Of a stretch of 37,131 nucleotides of DNA, positions 22,584 through 31,297 are shown in pieces. Numbering within the stretch: the stretch's first letter is position 1; each line of letters opens with the position of its first letter. The translations under genes were made by a program, and so were the position numbers. The notes beneath the pieces were generated by a model. That model did not search any database, had not been told where the DNA came from, and saw nothing but the letters and a program-made list of their open reading frames with translations. Source of the stretch: GCA-2687025 sp964473525 (GTDB lineage Bacteria; Poribacteria; WGA-4E; GCA-2687025); the NCBI GenBank assembly GCA_964473525.1, contig CAYYPK010000057.1, positions 1-37,131 on the forward strand. The letters are read 5' to 3'.

Positions 22584-24236
22584 ATGACCAGGCTGCTCGT
22601 CGCCATGCTGTTCGTCCTCGCAGCGGGGACAAGCGTGGCGCAGGACGCCGGGACGGAGAGCGCCGCCACTCTGGTCACCGGGCTAGCGGGCAGAGGCGCC
22701 GCGCAGACGGTCGCCGCCGTTGAGCTGGCGAAGCTGCGCGACCCCGCTGCGGACATGGCGCTACAGGCGCTGCTCGATCGCCAGCTGCACACGTACGTCA
22801 ACGACGCCGGTGAGACCCTCGCCGTCATCGCTGGCGAAGCCAACCCCAACGGCGCCCTACCCCTGATGCACGCCTACGGAGGCGCGCCACTGACCGACGC
22901 CGCCGGCGCCCCCGTGCTCGCCGCCAAGGGCGACGTGAAGTCGGTCTCCGCCGGCCGCAAGCTGCGCAAGCTCGGGCGCGAACTGTTGCGACTCAACGGC
23001 CCCGACGCGCAGGAGAGGCGCTCCGCCTCCTTGTTCCTGGGCAGGCAACAGGACGATGCGTTGCTGCCGCTTCTGGTGGCGGCGCGGGAGGTCGAGCGTC
23101 GCAAATGGACCCGACGGGCGATGGACGAGGCGATAGCGGTCACCCATTTGGCCGACACGGAACCGGCGGTTCGCATAGACGCTGTCGAGCGACTCGCGTC
23201 ACTGCACTCGGGCTACGCGCTGGACGCGTTCGGCAAGGCCGTCGAGGCTGGGACCGAGGAGGACGCCGACGTCGTCGCGGCGATGCAGGCCGCCATTCTC
23301 AGCATCGAGCGCTGGGGCATTCTGACGAAGGTGGTGCAGACGACCTGGACGAGTGTCAGCCTGGCGTCCGTGCTCGCTGTCATTGCTGTCGGCCTGGCGA
23401 TTACGTTCGGACTGATGAAGGTCATCAACATGGCCCACGGCGAACTCATGCTCGTGGGCGCCTACGCGACGTACATGGTCCAGGGCGTGTTCGCGGCAGC
23501 CCTTCCTGAGTCGGCTTTCGCGCTCTATCCCATTCTCGCCATCCCGGTCGCGTTCGTGACCGCCGCCGCTCTCGGCGTCGTGCTGGAACACGTCATCGTG
23601 CGCCATCTGTACGGCCGCCCGCTCGACACGCTTCTTGCGACATTCGGCGTGAGTCTCATGCTGCAGCAGTTGGCGCGCCACACGTTCGGAGCCCAGAACG
23701 TCGACATCGCTAGCCCGGGGTGGCTTACGGGCGGATGGCAGGTTATCACGGGCGTGGTGCTGCCCTACAACCGTCTCTACATCCTCGCGCTGAGCGCCCT
23801 GTGCGCGGTCGGCGCCTACCTCGTGCTTCTCAGATCGAGCGCCGGGCTACGCATACGCGCCGTCACGCAGAACCGTCAGATGAGCGCCTCGCTGGGCATC
23901 GCCACGAGGAAGGTGGACCGCTGGACGTTCGCGTTCGGTTCCGGACTCGCTGGCGTCGGTGGGTGTGCGCTGAGTCAGCTTGGGAACGTCGGCCCAGACC
24001 TCGGACAGACGTACATCATCGACGCGTTCATGGTGGTGGTGCTCGGCGGCGTCGGTAAGCTCGCCGGAGTCATCTGCGGGGCTTTCATGATCGGTGGCGG
24101 GAACAAGATCCTCGAGCAGGTTACGTCCAGCCCGGTGCTGGGTAAGGTGCTCGTGCTCGCGGCGCTCATCCTGTTCCTACAGAAGAACCCGCTCGGGATA
24201 TTCCCGGACAAGGGCCGGCATGAGGAGTCGGCATGA
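22584..24236 (+). CDS. urtB: Urea ABC transporter permease UrtB
   Basis: A 550-residue LivH-type permease with the extended N-terminus common in UrtB. Residues 1-20 form a signal-like segment. Residues about 25-245 are helical repeats facing the periplasm ('AVELAKLRDPAADMALQALLD', 'TEPAVRIDAVERLASLHSGYAL'). From about residue 253 come eight or so membrane helices with the family motif 'GLAITFGLMKVINMAHGELMLVGAYATYMV', then 'PLDTLLATFGVSLMLQQLAR', 'RAVTQNRQMSASLGI' (the EAA-like coupling loop) and 'DAFMVVVLGGVGKLAGVICGA'. It pairs with UrtC in the inner membrane. Its stop overlaps the urtC start in ATGA, implying translational coupling. The Shine-Dalgarno is weak (TTAGGATAA). Confidence 0.95.
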   Translation: MTRLLVAMLFVLAAGTSVAQDAGTESAATLVTGLAGRGAAQTVAAVELAKLRDPAADMALQALLDRQLHTYVNDAGETLAVIAGEANPNGALPLMHAYGGAPLTDAAGAPVLAAKGDVKSVSAGRKLRKLGRELLRLNGPDAQERRSASLFLGRQQDDALLPLLVAAREVERRKWTRRAMDEAIAVTHLADTEPAVRIDAVERLASLHSGYALDAFGKAVEAGTEEDADVVAAMQAAILSIERWGILTKVVQTTWTSVSLASVLAVIAVGLAITFGLMKVINMAHGELMLVGAYATYMVQGVFAAALPESAFALYPILAIPVAFVTAAALGVVLEHVIVRHLYGRPLDTLLATFGVSLMLQQLARHTFGAQNVDIASPGWLTGGWQVITGVVLPYNRLYILALSALCAVGAYLVLLRSSAGLRIRAVTQNRQMSASLGIATRKVDRWTFAFGSGLAGVGGCALSQLGNVGPDLGQTYIIDAFMVVVLGGVGKLAGVICGAFMIGGGNKILEQVTSSPVLGKVLVLAALILFLQKNPLGIFPDKGRHEESA

Positions 24237-25408
24237 TGGCGCCGCCAAACGCGACGCACATCCCACGGTTCCGGCGCGGACTCGTTCCCTTCTGGGCAGT
24301 CGGCGCGGTGCTTCTCATCGTACTGCCGCTGATGAACGCGTACGGCCCCGAGGACACGCTGCTACACATCTCCAACTACCGCCTGAACCTGTTCGGGAAG
24401 TTCCTGTGCTACGCGATCGTGGCGCTTGGGATCGACCTCATCTGGGGATTCACGGGTGTGCTCAGCCTCGGGCAGGGCGTCTATTTCGCTCTCGGCGGCT
24501 ACGCGATGGGGATGTACCTCATGCTGGCCATTGCGGGCGAGGGCGTGTACGGCAGCGAACTCCCCGACTTCATGGTGTTCCTCGGGTGGGAGAAGCTCCC
24601 GTGGTACTGGCCGCCGTTCAGATACTTCTGGTGGACGGCGCTGGCTGTTGTGTTCGTTCCCGGCGGGGCGGCGGCGCTCTTCGGCTTCCTGGCGTTCCGC
24701 AGTCGCATTCGCGGCGTCTACTTCGCCATCATCACGCAGGCCCTGACGTTCGCCCTCGCCCTGCTGTTCTTCCGCAACAGCATCGGGCTCGGCGGCAACA
24801 ACGGGCTGACGGACTTCAAGAGGCTTCTCGGACTCTCGTTGAGCGAACCCAGCACGATGCGGGGTCTCTACATGGCGACGGTCGTCGCGCTGGGCGCGGC
24901 GTACCTGCTCTGCCGGTGGCTCACGATGTCGAAGTTCGGGCGGGTGCTGGTCGCCATCCGCGACAACGAGGCCCGCGTCCGGTTCTCGGGCTACTCGGCA
25001 TCCAGGTACAAGCTGTGCGCGTTCACCATCTCCGGCATGCTGGCGGGGGTCGCGGGCGCGCTCTACGTCCCTCAGGTGGGCATCATCAATCCCAGCGAGC
25101 TACAGATTCTGCCGTCCATCGAAATGGCCGTGTGGGTCGCCGTCGGTGGTCGGGGGACGCTGGTCGGCGCGGTCCTGGGCGCGTTCTCCGTCAGTTGGTT
25201 CAAGAGCCTGCTTACGGGCTCCACGACGTATGCCGTCATGTGGCCGTACTTCCTGGGCGGTCTGTTCGTCGTCGTCGTGATGCTCCTGCCGGACGGGCTA
25301 GTGAGCCTTCCTCGACGACTCGCCGCGCTGCGGCGGCGCGTGCTCCCTTCGGCGACGCCGGTGAGTGAATCCGCCCCGGCGCCGAGCACCAACGACGGGG
25401 AGGCGTAG
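24233..25408 (+). CDS. urtC: Urea ABC transporter permease UrtC
   Basis: A 391-residue LivM-type permease, starting in the ATGATG that overlaps the urtB stop. It has about ten membrane helices. Family motifs include 'YAIVALGIDLIWGFTGVLSLGQGVYFALGGYAMGMYLM', 'SRIRGVYFAIITQALTFALALLFFRNSIGLGGNNGLTDF', 'FGRVLVAIRDNEARVRFSGYS' (coupling loop), and 'INPSELQILPSIEMAVWVAVGGRGTLVGAVLGA'. The GGNNGLTDF segment is typical of UrtC. The C-terminal cytoplasmic tail is longer and Ala/Pro-rich ('SATPVSESAPAPSTNDGEA'). UrtC forms the inner-membrane channel with UrtB. Confidence 0.95.
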   Translation: MMAPPNATHIPRFRRGLVPFWAVGAVLLIVLPLMNAYGPEDTLLHISNYRLNLFGKFLCYAIVALGIDLIWGFTGVLSLGQGVYFALGGYAMGMYLMLAIAGEGVYGSELPDFMVFLGWEKLPWYWPPFRYFWWTALAVVFVPGGAAALFGFLAFRSRIRGVYFAIITQALTFALALLFFRNSIGLGGNNGLTDFKRLLGLSLSEPSTMRGLYMATVVALGAAYLLCRWLTMSKFGRVLVAIRDNEARVRFSGYSASRYKLCAFTISGMLAGVAGALYVPQVGIINPSELQILPSIEMAVWVAVGGRGTLVGAVLGAFSVSWFKSLLTGSTTYAVMWPYFLGGLFVVVVMLLPDGLVSLPRRLAALRRRVLPSATPVSESAPAPSTNDGEA

Positions 25409-25412
25409 CTGG

Positions 25413-26183
25413 ATGTACGCACGTAGAGTCGAGGACGCAACCAGCGACACGGTCCTCTACATTGAGGGTCTCACGGTCAGCTTCGACGGCTTCAAGGCGC
25501 TGGACGATCTGAACTTCTTCATGGACACCGGCGAACTCCGCGTCATCATCGGCCCCAACGGCGCCGGCAAGACGACGCTGCTGGACACCATCACCGGCAA
25601 GGTGCGCCCTACCGAAGGCAGCGTGTTCTACAACGGCGTGTCCGACCTGTCGACGATGACCGAGAATGCCATCGTGAATCTGGGCATCGGGCGCAAGTTC
25701 CAGACGCCGACGATCTACGTGAACCACACCGTGTTTGAGAACCTCGCGCTCTCGCTGCCGAAGGACAAGGGCGTGCTGCGGACGATCCGCTCCATGCTGG
25801 GGAGCCACGACGAGGACCGCGTCGCCGAGATCGCGACCACCGTCGGCCTCGCGGACAAGGCGCACGACCAGGCGGGGTTGCTCTCTCACGGCGAGAAGCA
25901 GTGGCTCGAGATCGGCATGCTCATCGCGCAGGATCCACGCCTGCTGTTGCTGGACGAGCCGGTCGCGGGCATGACGGACTACGAGACGCAGGGCACCGCC
26001 GAGCTGATACACTCGCTCGCGGACACGCACTCGATCCTCGTCATCGAGCACGACATGGAATTCGTCGAGGAGATCGCCCGCAAGGTCACCGTCCTGCACG
26101 AGGGGACGTCGCTCTTCGAGGGAACGATGGACGAGGTCAAGGCTGATCCCCGCGTCGTCGAAGTGTATCTGGGGAGGGGCTGA
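25413..26183 (+). CDS. urtD: Urea ABC transporter ATPase UrtD
   Basis: A 256-residue LivG-type ATPase. ATG 25413 has GGGGAGG at 9 nt; the frame is open further upstream only inside urtC. It carries Walker A 'GPNGAGKTT', the Q-loop region 'GIGRKFQTPTIY', the signature 'LLSHGEKQWLEIGM' (the UrtD variant of LSGGQ, with SHG in place of SGG), Walker B 'LLLLDEP' and the H-loop 'VIEHDM'. It couples ATP hydrolysis to urea import with UrtE. The SHGEKQ signature is normal for UrtD and not a loss of function. Confidence 0.96.
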   Translation: MYARRVEDATSDTVLYIEGLTVSFDGFKALDDLNFFMDTGELRVIIGPNGAGKTTLLDTITGKVRPTEGSVFYNGVSDLSTMTENAIVNLGIGRKFQTPTIYVNHTVFENLALSLPKDKGVLRTIRSMLGSHDEDRVAEIATTVGLADKAHDQAGLLSHGEKQWLEIGMLIAQDPRLLLLDEPVAGMTDYETQGTAELIHSLADTHSILVIEHDMEFVEEIARKVTVLHEGTSLFEGTMDEVKADPRVVEVYLGRG

Positions 26184-26186
26184 CCG

Positions 26187-26882
26187 ATGCTCACTGTCCA
26201 CGATCTCGACGTGTTCTATGGGGAGAGTCACATACTCCGCGGCGTGCACATGGATGTCCCGCCAGGGAAGGTCGTGTGCCTCATGGGGCGCAACGGCGTC
26301 GGCAAGACGACGCTTCTCAAAGCGATAGCTGGCGCCTTGCCGGCGCGACGCGGGTCGCTGACGTACTGCGACGACGACATCACGAACGCCGCGTCCCACC
26401 TGCGAGCCAGGTCGGGCATCGCGCACGTGCCGCAGGGGCGCGAGATATTCCCGCGGCTGACCGTCCACGAGAACCTGCTCATAGGCTTGGAGGCCCGCGC
26501 GGATCGGGTAAAGGACGTTCCAGACCATGTATACGAGCTGTTCCCCGTGCTGAAGACGATGTTGACCCGACGTGGAGGCGACCTGAGCGGAGGGCAGCAA
26601 CAGCAACTGGCGATCGGCCGCGCGCTGGTCGCCGAGCCACGACTGCTGCTGCTGGACGAGCCGACGGAGGGCATCCAGCCGTCGATCATCCAGGAGATCG
26701 AAGAGGTGTTGCAGCGCATCCGCGACGCCGGGACGACAGCGGTGCTCCTCGTCGAGCAGTATCTCGACTTCGCGCGCAGCCTGGGCGACCTGTACTACAT
26801 CATGGAGCGGGGCAGCATCGTTGCGGAGGGCGAGACCAGCGGCCTCACGGACGAGATCGTCAACACGCACCTGACGGTGTAG
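26187..26882 (+). CDS. urtE: Urea ABC transporter ATPase UrtE
   Basis: A 231-residue LivF-type ATPase, 3 nt after urtD with GGGGAGGGG upstream. It carries Walker A 'GRNGVGKTT', 'HVPQGREIFPRLTVHENLLIGL', signature 'LSGGQQQQLAIGRAL', Walker B 'LLLLDEPTEGIQPSIIQEI' and the H-position replaced by Gln in 'LLVEQYLDFA', as is usual for LivF/UrtE. The 'TEGIQPSIIQEIE' motif is typical of UrtE. Its TAG is followed immediately by the ATG of ureD, tying the transporter to the urease genes on one transcript. Confidence 0.96.
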   Translation: MLTVHDLDVFYGESHILRGVHMDVPPGKVVCLMGRNGVGKTTLLKAIAGALPARRGSLTYCDDDITNAASHLRARSGIAHVPQGREIFPRLTVHENLLIGLEARADRVKDVPDHVYELFPVLKTMLTRRGGDLSGGQQQQLAIGRALVAEPRLLLLDEPTEGIQPSIIQEIEEVLQRIRDAGTTAVLLVEQYLDFARSLGDLYYIMERGSIVAEGETSGLTDEIVNTHLTV

Positions 26883-27740
26883 ATGATGGCAACGTCAGCG
26901 ACCCAGGTACGATCCGCGACGCCCGTCGTCGCCCATCCCACGGCCCGCCACGGCGAGCTGCGGCTTGGGTTCGAGCGGCGCGACGGGCGCACGGTCCTCG
27001 TGGAGCAGTACAGCCACGCGCCGTTACGTGTCATGCGACCCATCGCGCACGCGTCGGGAGCTGCGGTGGTTTACTTGCTGAGCCCCACCGGCGGAGTGTT
27101 ACAGGGAGACCGGTGCGACCTGTCGATTCAGGTGGGAGAAGGCGCCCACGCTATCTTCACGACGCAGGCGGCGACGAAGGTCTACGGGATGGAGCGGGAA
27201 GGCGCCGTGCAGACGACGCGCATCCACGTGGAGGCGGGCGGGCTGCTCGAGTATCGCCCGGACCCGCTCATCCTCTACGCGGACTCGGAATACACGCAGA
27301 CGGTCGACGTCACGCTGGCCGAGGGCGCGCGGCTTGTGTACAGCGATGTCGTTGTGCCTGGTCGCCTGGCGCGCGGTGAGCAACACGCGTTCCGGCAGTT
27401 CACGTCGCGACTCACCGTCCGCGACTCGCGGCGCATCGTGCTGCGCGAACGAGCGTCACTGGGGGTCGGCGACGATCTCAGCGGCGTTGGCCAACTGGAT
27501 GGCTTCGCCTGTTGGGGCTCGTGGTATTGCCTCGGAATCGGCCCTGGCGAGGACGACGCGGCCTTTGGACACCCGGAGTCGCACGGCGCCGCGTTGGGCG
27601 TAACACGACTGCCCGATGGCGTAGCAGCGCGTGCGCTGGCAGACACCGCGGGGCCCATCGAGCGGGCGTTCGCTGACCTGGCGGCCGCCGTCTACGCAGC
27701 CGCGCTCGATGTCGAACTCATCGACCTTCGCAAGTACTGA
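26883..27740 (+). CDS. ureD: Urease accessory protein UreD
   Basis: A 285-residue UreD/UreH protein, starting at the base after the urtE stop. Family segments are 'GELRLGFERRDGRTVLVEQYSHAPLRVMRP', 'YLLSPTGGVLQGDRCDLSIQVGEGAHAIFTTQAATKVYGM', 'LEYRPDPLILYADSEYTQTVDVTLAEGARLVYSDVVVPGR' and 'RERASLG'. UreD binds apo-urease and, with UreF and UreG, forms the activation complex that carbamylates the active-site lysine and inserts nickel. It also provides a tunnel for nickel from UreG. No other nickel-delivery gene lies nearby. A 30-nt gap with GGGAGG precedes ureA. Confidence 0.95.
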   Translation: MMATSATQVRSATPVVAHPTARHGELRLGFERRDGRTVLVEQYSHAPLRVMRPIAHASGAAVVYLLSPTGGVLQGDRCDLSIQVGEGAHAIFTTQAATKVYGMEREGAVQTTRIHVEAGGLLEYRPDPLILYADSEYTQTVDVTLAEGARLVYSDVVVPGRLARGEQHAFRQFTSRLTVRDSRRIVLRERASLGVGDDLSGVGQLDGFACWGSWYCLGIGPGEDDAAFGHPESHGAALGVTRLPDGVAARALADTAGPIERAFADLAAAVYAAALDVELIDLRKY

Positions 27741-27770
27741 TTCCGCTGGCGCGGAACGGGAGGGCACCGT

Positions 27771-28073
27771 ATGAATCTGACGCCACGTGAGCAGGAGAAG
27801 CTGCTCATCTACGTCGCCGCCAACCTCGCCAAGGACCGGCGCGCGCGAGGTCTCAAACTGAACCACCCGGAGGCGGTGGCGCTCATCACCGCCGAGGTGC
27901 TAGAGGGCATCCGTGACGGGCGAACCGTTGCGGAACTCATGGAGTACGGCACGACGATCCTGACGCGCGACGACGTCATGGAGGGCGTGCCGGAGATGAT
28001 CCACGATGTGCAGGTGGAAGGCACGTTTCCCGACGGCACGAAACTCGTCACCGTCCACGACCCGATAAGGTAG
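27771..28073 (+). CDS. ureA: Urease subunit gamma UreA
   Basis: A 100-residue gamma subunit of normal length, with GGGAGG before the ATG. It begins 'MNLTPREQEKLLIYVAANLAKDRRARGLKLNHPEAVALI' and continues 'EVLEGIRDGRTVAELMEYGTTILTRDDVMEGVPEMIHDVQVEGTFPDGTKLVTVHDPI', which matches UreA end to end. Separate gamma and beta subunits, as here, are the usual bacterial arrangement (fused in Helicobacter). It assembles with UreB and UreC into the cytoplasmic (ABC)3 enzyme. Confidence 0.97.
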   Translation: MNLTPREQEKLLIYVAANLAKDRRARGLKLNHPEAVALITAEVLEGIRDGRTVAELMEYGTTILTRDDVMEGVPEMIHDVQVEGTFPDGTKLVTVHDPIR

Positions 28074-28081
28074 GCACGCCT

Positions 28082-28429
28082 ATGATCCCTGGCGAATACA
28101 TCCTGGGCGAGGAAGACATCGTCGCGAACGCGGGCCGCGCCACCGTCGAGCTGACCGTGGCGAACACGGGCGACCGACCGGTGCAGGTCGGGTCGCACTT
28201 CCACTTCTTCGAGGTGAACAACGCGCTGACGTTCGACCGCGATGCGGCGTACGGCATGCGGCTCAACATCCCATCGGGGGTCGCCGTGCGGTTCGAGCCG
28301 GGCGACGAGAAGACGGTCGAACTCGTCGCGCTCGCGGGCGCGCGGGTGGTCCACGGTCTCAACGCTCGCGCGAACGGACGTCTTGACGACCCCGCCACGC
28401 GCGGGGCGGCGGAAGGGGGCGGCGCATGA
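28082..28429 (+). CDS. ureB: Urease subunit beta UreB
   Basis: A 115-residue beta subunit. It shows 'MIPGEYILGEEDIVANAGRATVELTVANTGDRPVQVGSHFHFFEVNNALTFDR', 'AYGMRLNIPSGVAVRFEPGDEKTVELVALAG' and 'VHGLNARANGRLD', all typical. The last 15 or so residues are a Gly/Ala extension. Its stop overlaps the ureC start in ATGA, consistent with coupled translation of subunits needed in equal amounts. Confidence 0.97.
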   Translation: MIPGEYILGEEDIVANAGRATVELTVANTGDRPVQVGSHFHFFEVNNALTFDRDAAYGMRLNIPSGVAVRFEPGDEKTVELVALAGARVVHGLNARANGRLDDPATRGAAEGGGA

Positions 28430-30144
28430 GCCTGCGGATACCGCGTCGCGCGTATGCGGACATGTACGGGCCGACAGTCGGCGACAAGGTGAGACTCGCC
28501 GACACGGATCTGCTCATCGAGGTCGAGGAGGACCGGACGATATACGGCGAGGAGTCGAAGTTCGGGGGCGGTAAGACGCTGCGCGACGGCATGGGCCAGG
28601 CGCCCGGCGTCACGCGCGCGGACGGCGCGCTGGACACCGTCATCACGAACGCGCTCATTCTGGATACGTGGGGCATCGTCAAGGCGGACATCGGCATCCG
28701 CGACGGACGCATCGTCGGCATCGGCAAGGCGGGCAACCCCGGCATCCAGGAGGGTGTCACGCCTGGTATGACCGTCGGCGCGGGAACGGAGACCATCGCT
28801 GCCGAGGGATCCATCGTCACTGCGGGAGCCATCGACGCGCACATCCACTTCATCTGCCCGCAGCAGATCAACGAGGCGCTGTCGTCCGGCGTCACGACGA
28901 TGATCGGCGGCGGCACCGGGCCAGCGACCGGCACCAACGCCACGACCTGCACGCCCGGCCCGTGGAACATCGCGCGCATGTTGCAGGCGTCCGAGGGGTT
29001 CCCCATCAACCTGGGCTACCTCGGCAAGGGGAATTCGTCGCTGCCGGCGTCGCTGCGCGAGCAGGTGGAGGCCGGCGCGCTCGGGCTCAAGCTGCACGAG
29101 GACTGGGGCACGACGCCGGCCGCCATCGACTGCGCGCTATCGGTCGCGGACGAGTACGACGTGCAGGTCGCCATCCACACGGATACGCTGAACGAGTCCG
29201 GCTTCGTGGAAGACTCCGTCGCCGCGTTCAAGGGACGCACGATCCACACGTATCACACCGAGGGAGCCGGCGGCGGCCACGCTCCAGACATCATCCGGGT
29301 GTGTGGCGAGGCGAACGTCCTGCCGTCGTCAACGAATCCCACCCGGCCGTTCACGGTGAACACCATCGAAGAGCACCTCGACATGCTCATGGTGTGCCAC
29401 CACCTCGACGCCTCGATACCGGAGGATCTCGCGTTCGCGGAGTCGCGCATCCGTCCCGAGACGATCGCGGCGGAGGACATCCTGCACGACCTCGGCGCGT
29501 TCAGCATGATGGCGTCCGACTCGCAGGCCATGGGCCGCGTCGGTGAGGTCGTTCTGCGGACATGGCAAACCGCGCACAAGATGAAGACGCAACGCGGGCC
29601 CTTGGTCGAGGACGCCCCTGGCAACGACAACTTCCGCGCGAAGCGGTACGTCGCGAAGTACACGATCAACCCGGCGATAGCGCATGGAATCGACGATCAT
29701 GTAGGCTCTGTCGAGGTCGGCAAGCTCGCGGACATCGCGCTGTGGAAGCCGGCGTTCTTCGGCGTGAAGCCGTCACTCATCGTGAAGGGCGGGTTCATCG
29801 TCTGGGCGGAGATGGGCGACGCGAACGCGTCCATCCCCACGCCTCAGCCGGTGCTGGGACGGGCGATGTTCGGCGCGCACGGGCGTGTGCCGTACGAATG
29901 CTCCGTCTCGTTCGTCTCGCAGGCCGCTGCCGACGCGCACATAGACCGCGCGCTAGGGCTGGAGAAGCGTGTGCTGGGAGTCCGAGGATGCCGCGACGCC
30001 AGCAAGGCGGACATGAGACTCAACGACTACCGACCCGAGATCGACGTGAACCCGGAGACGTACGAGGTGCGCGCGGACGGCGACCTGCTGACGTGCGAGC
30101 CGGCGGAATCCCTGCCGATGGCACAACGCTACTTCCTGTTCTAG
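28426..30144 (+). CDS. ureC: Urease subunit alpha UreC
   Basis: A 572-residue catalytic subunit that hydrolyses urea to ammonia and carbamate. All the key residues are visible: H139 and H141 ('AIDAHIHFICPQQ'), the lysine to be carbamylated K222 and H224 ('GLKLHEDWG'), H251 ('VAIHTDTLNE'), H277 ('IHTYHTEGAGGGHAPD'), the mobile-flap catalytic pair C324-H325 ('MVCHHLD') and D365 ('ASDSQAMGR'). Other landmarks are 'YADMYGPTVGDKVRLADTDL' and 'FGGGKTLRDGMGQ'. The length is standard. The dinuclear nickel site should be fully functional once loaded by UreDEFG. Confidence 0.98.
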   Translation: MSLRIPRRAYADMYGPTVGDKVRLADTDLLIEVEEDRTIYGEESKFGGGKTLRDGMGQAPGVTRADGALDTVITNALILDTWGIVKADIGIRDGRIVGIGKAGNPGIQEGVTPGMTVGAGTETIAAEGSIVTAGAIDAHIHFICPQQINEALSSGVTTMIGGGTGPATGTNATTCTPGPWNIARMLQASEGFPINLGYLGKGNSSLPASLREQVEAGALGLKLHEDWGTTPAAIDCALSVADEYDVQVAIHTDTLNESGFVEDSVAAFKGRTIHTYHTEGAGGGHAPDIIRVCGEANVLPSSTNPTRPFTVNTIEEHLDMLMVCHHLDASIPEDLAFAESRIRPETIAAEDILHDLGAFSMMASDSQAMGRVGEVVLRTWQTAHKMKTQRGPLVEDAPGNDNFRAKRYVAKYTINPAIAHGIDDHVGSVEVGKLADIALWKPAFFGVKPSLIVKGGFIVWAEMGDANASIPTPQPVLGRAMFGAHGRVPYECSVSFVSQAAADAHIDRALGLEKRVLGVRGCRDASKADMRLNDYRPEIDVNPETYEVRADGDLLTCEPAESLPMAQRYFLF

Positions 30145-30152
30145 GCGCCATA

Positions 30153-30599
30153 GTGAACCTCGTCGAGACACTGCTCGCTCCCATCCCTGAGGACGACCGC
30201 CGCGAGGAGGATCGCGTCCGCCTCACGTGGGAGCAGCGACAGAAGGCGCGGCAGAAGGTCGTCACCGTGGGTGGGCGAGAGCTGGGAATCGCGCTGCCTA
30301 CCGGCACGAACCTCCAGCCGGGCGACGTGCTGCACCGCGAAGCGGGGCTCGTCATCGTCGTCGAGGGCGTTCCCGAGCGCGTGTTCGTCATCACGCCCGA
30401 TGACTGGGAGCGCGCCTGCCTGTGCTCTCACCACCTGGGGAACCTCCATCGCCCGATCGGCGTCGTCGGCGGCGCCATACTCACGCCGTACGAGGAGGCG
30501 CTGGAGGCCCAGATCCGGCGGCTTGGGTCGCCGTTCTCGGTTGAGGAGCGCGTCTTCACGCACGCGGGCGTGGGGGCGCCGGCGCGTCATGTCCACTAG
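30153..30599 (+). CDS. ureE: Urease accessory protein UreE
   Basis: A 148-residue nickel metallochaperone, starting at GTG 30153, 8 nt after ureC; the Shine-Dalgarno is poor and coupling to ureC is likely. Segments 'RVRLTWEQRQKARQKVVTVGGRELGIALPTGTNLQPGDVL' and 'ACLCSHHLGNLHRPIGV' are diagnostic; H94 is the conserved nickel ligand. The C-terminus is not His-rich as in Klebsiella and ends 'APARHVH', giving only two late histidines, so nickel storage capacity is probably low. The end overlaps the ureF start by 11 nt. Confidence 0.93.
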   Translation: MNLVETLLAPIPEDDRREEDRVRLTWEQRQKARQKVVTVGGRELGIALPTGTNLQPGDVLHREAGLVIVVEGVPERVFVITPDDWERACLCSHHLGNLHRPIGVVGGAILTPYEEALEAQIRRLGSPFSVEERVFTHAGVGAPARHVH

Positions 30600-31275
30600 C
30601 CTGCTCGCCCTCATGCAGATCGTGGACAGCGCGTTCCCCACCGGCGCGTTCGCGCACTCGTTCGGCCTAGAGACGTACGTGCAGAACGGCGCGGTGCATG
30701 ATAGCTCATCGTTCGCGGAGTTCCTGGCCGCCAACCTGCGTCACGGCGTCGGAGCGTGCGACGCGGTGGCAGCGTGTGTGGCGCATCGCGCCGTGACGGC
30801 GGGAGACCACGACGCGCTCTTCGAGGCAGACGAACTGCTGGCAGCGATGAAGCTGCCCGAGGAGACACGGCGCGCGGGCGAGACGTTGGGGAAGCGGCTG
30901 CTGGCCACCTGTGACGCCGTCTTCGACGAGCCAGCCATCGGCGAGCTGCGCGAGCGCTTCGCAGTGAGAGGGGCGGCGAGCCAGCACGCCGTGGTCTTCG
31001 GCGCCGTGGCCTCGGTTCTGCGTGTGGAGCGGCAGCCCGCCTGCGCCGCCTATCTCCACAGCCACGCGATGGCTCAGGCATCCGCCGCTGTGCGACTCGT
31101 GCCGTTGGGCGGAACCGAGGCGCAGCGCGTCGTGCGGTCGCTACATGGCGCTATCGACGAGTTGGCGGGACGCGCGGCGGGGTCGGGTATCGAGGACATG
31201 TCGTCGTTCATCCCTGGTCTGGACATCGCTTCCATGCGCCACGCAGGGCTGACGGCCCGGCTCTTCATGTCATAG
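30589..31275 (+). CDS. ureF: Urease accessory protein UreF
   Basis: A 228-residue all-helical activator starting at ATG 30589 inside the end of ureE; the frame is open far upstream, but that region is ureE in another frame. Typical motifs are 'QIVDSAFPTGAFAHSFGLETYVQNG', 'DELLAAMKLPEETRRAGETLGKRLL', 'HSHAMAQASAAVRLVPLGGTEAQRVV' and the closing 'FIPGLDIASMRHAGLTARLFMS'. UreF bridges UreD-urease and the GTPase UreG and gates GTP hydrolysis during nickel insertion. Confidence 0.95.
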   Translation: MSTSLLALMQIVDSAFPTGAFAHSFGLETYVQNGAVHDSSSFAEFLAANLRHGVGACDAVAACVAHRAVTAGDHDALFEADELLAAMKLPEETRRAGETLGKRLLATCDAVFDEPAIGELRERFAVRGAASQHAVVFGAVASVLRVERQPACAAYLHSHAMAQASAAVRLVPLGGTEAQRVVRSLHGAIDELAGRAAGSGIEDMSSFIPGLDIASMRHAGLTARLFMS

Positions 31276-31297
31276 GCGGCGGGCGGAAAGGCAGTTC

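Noticed and set aside
25236..26870. A 544-residue minus-strand open frame opposite urtD and urtE
   Set aside because: Antisense shadow of two ABC ATPase genes with clear motifs; composition is Val/Asp/Arg-rich as expected for GC-rich antisense.
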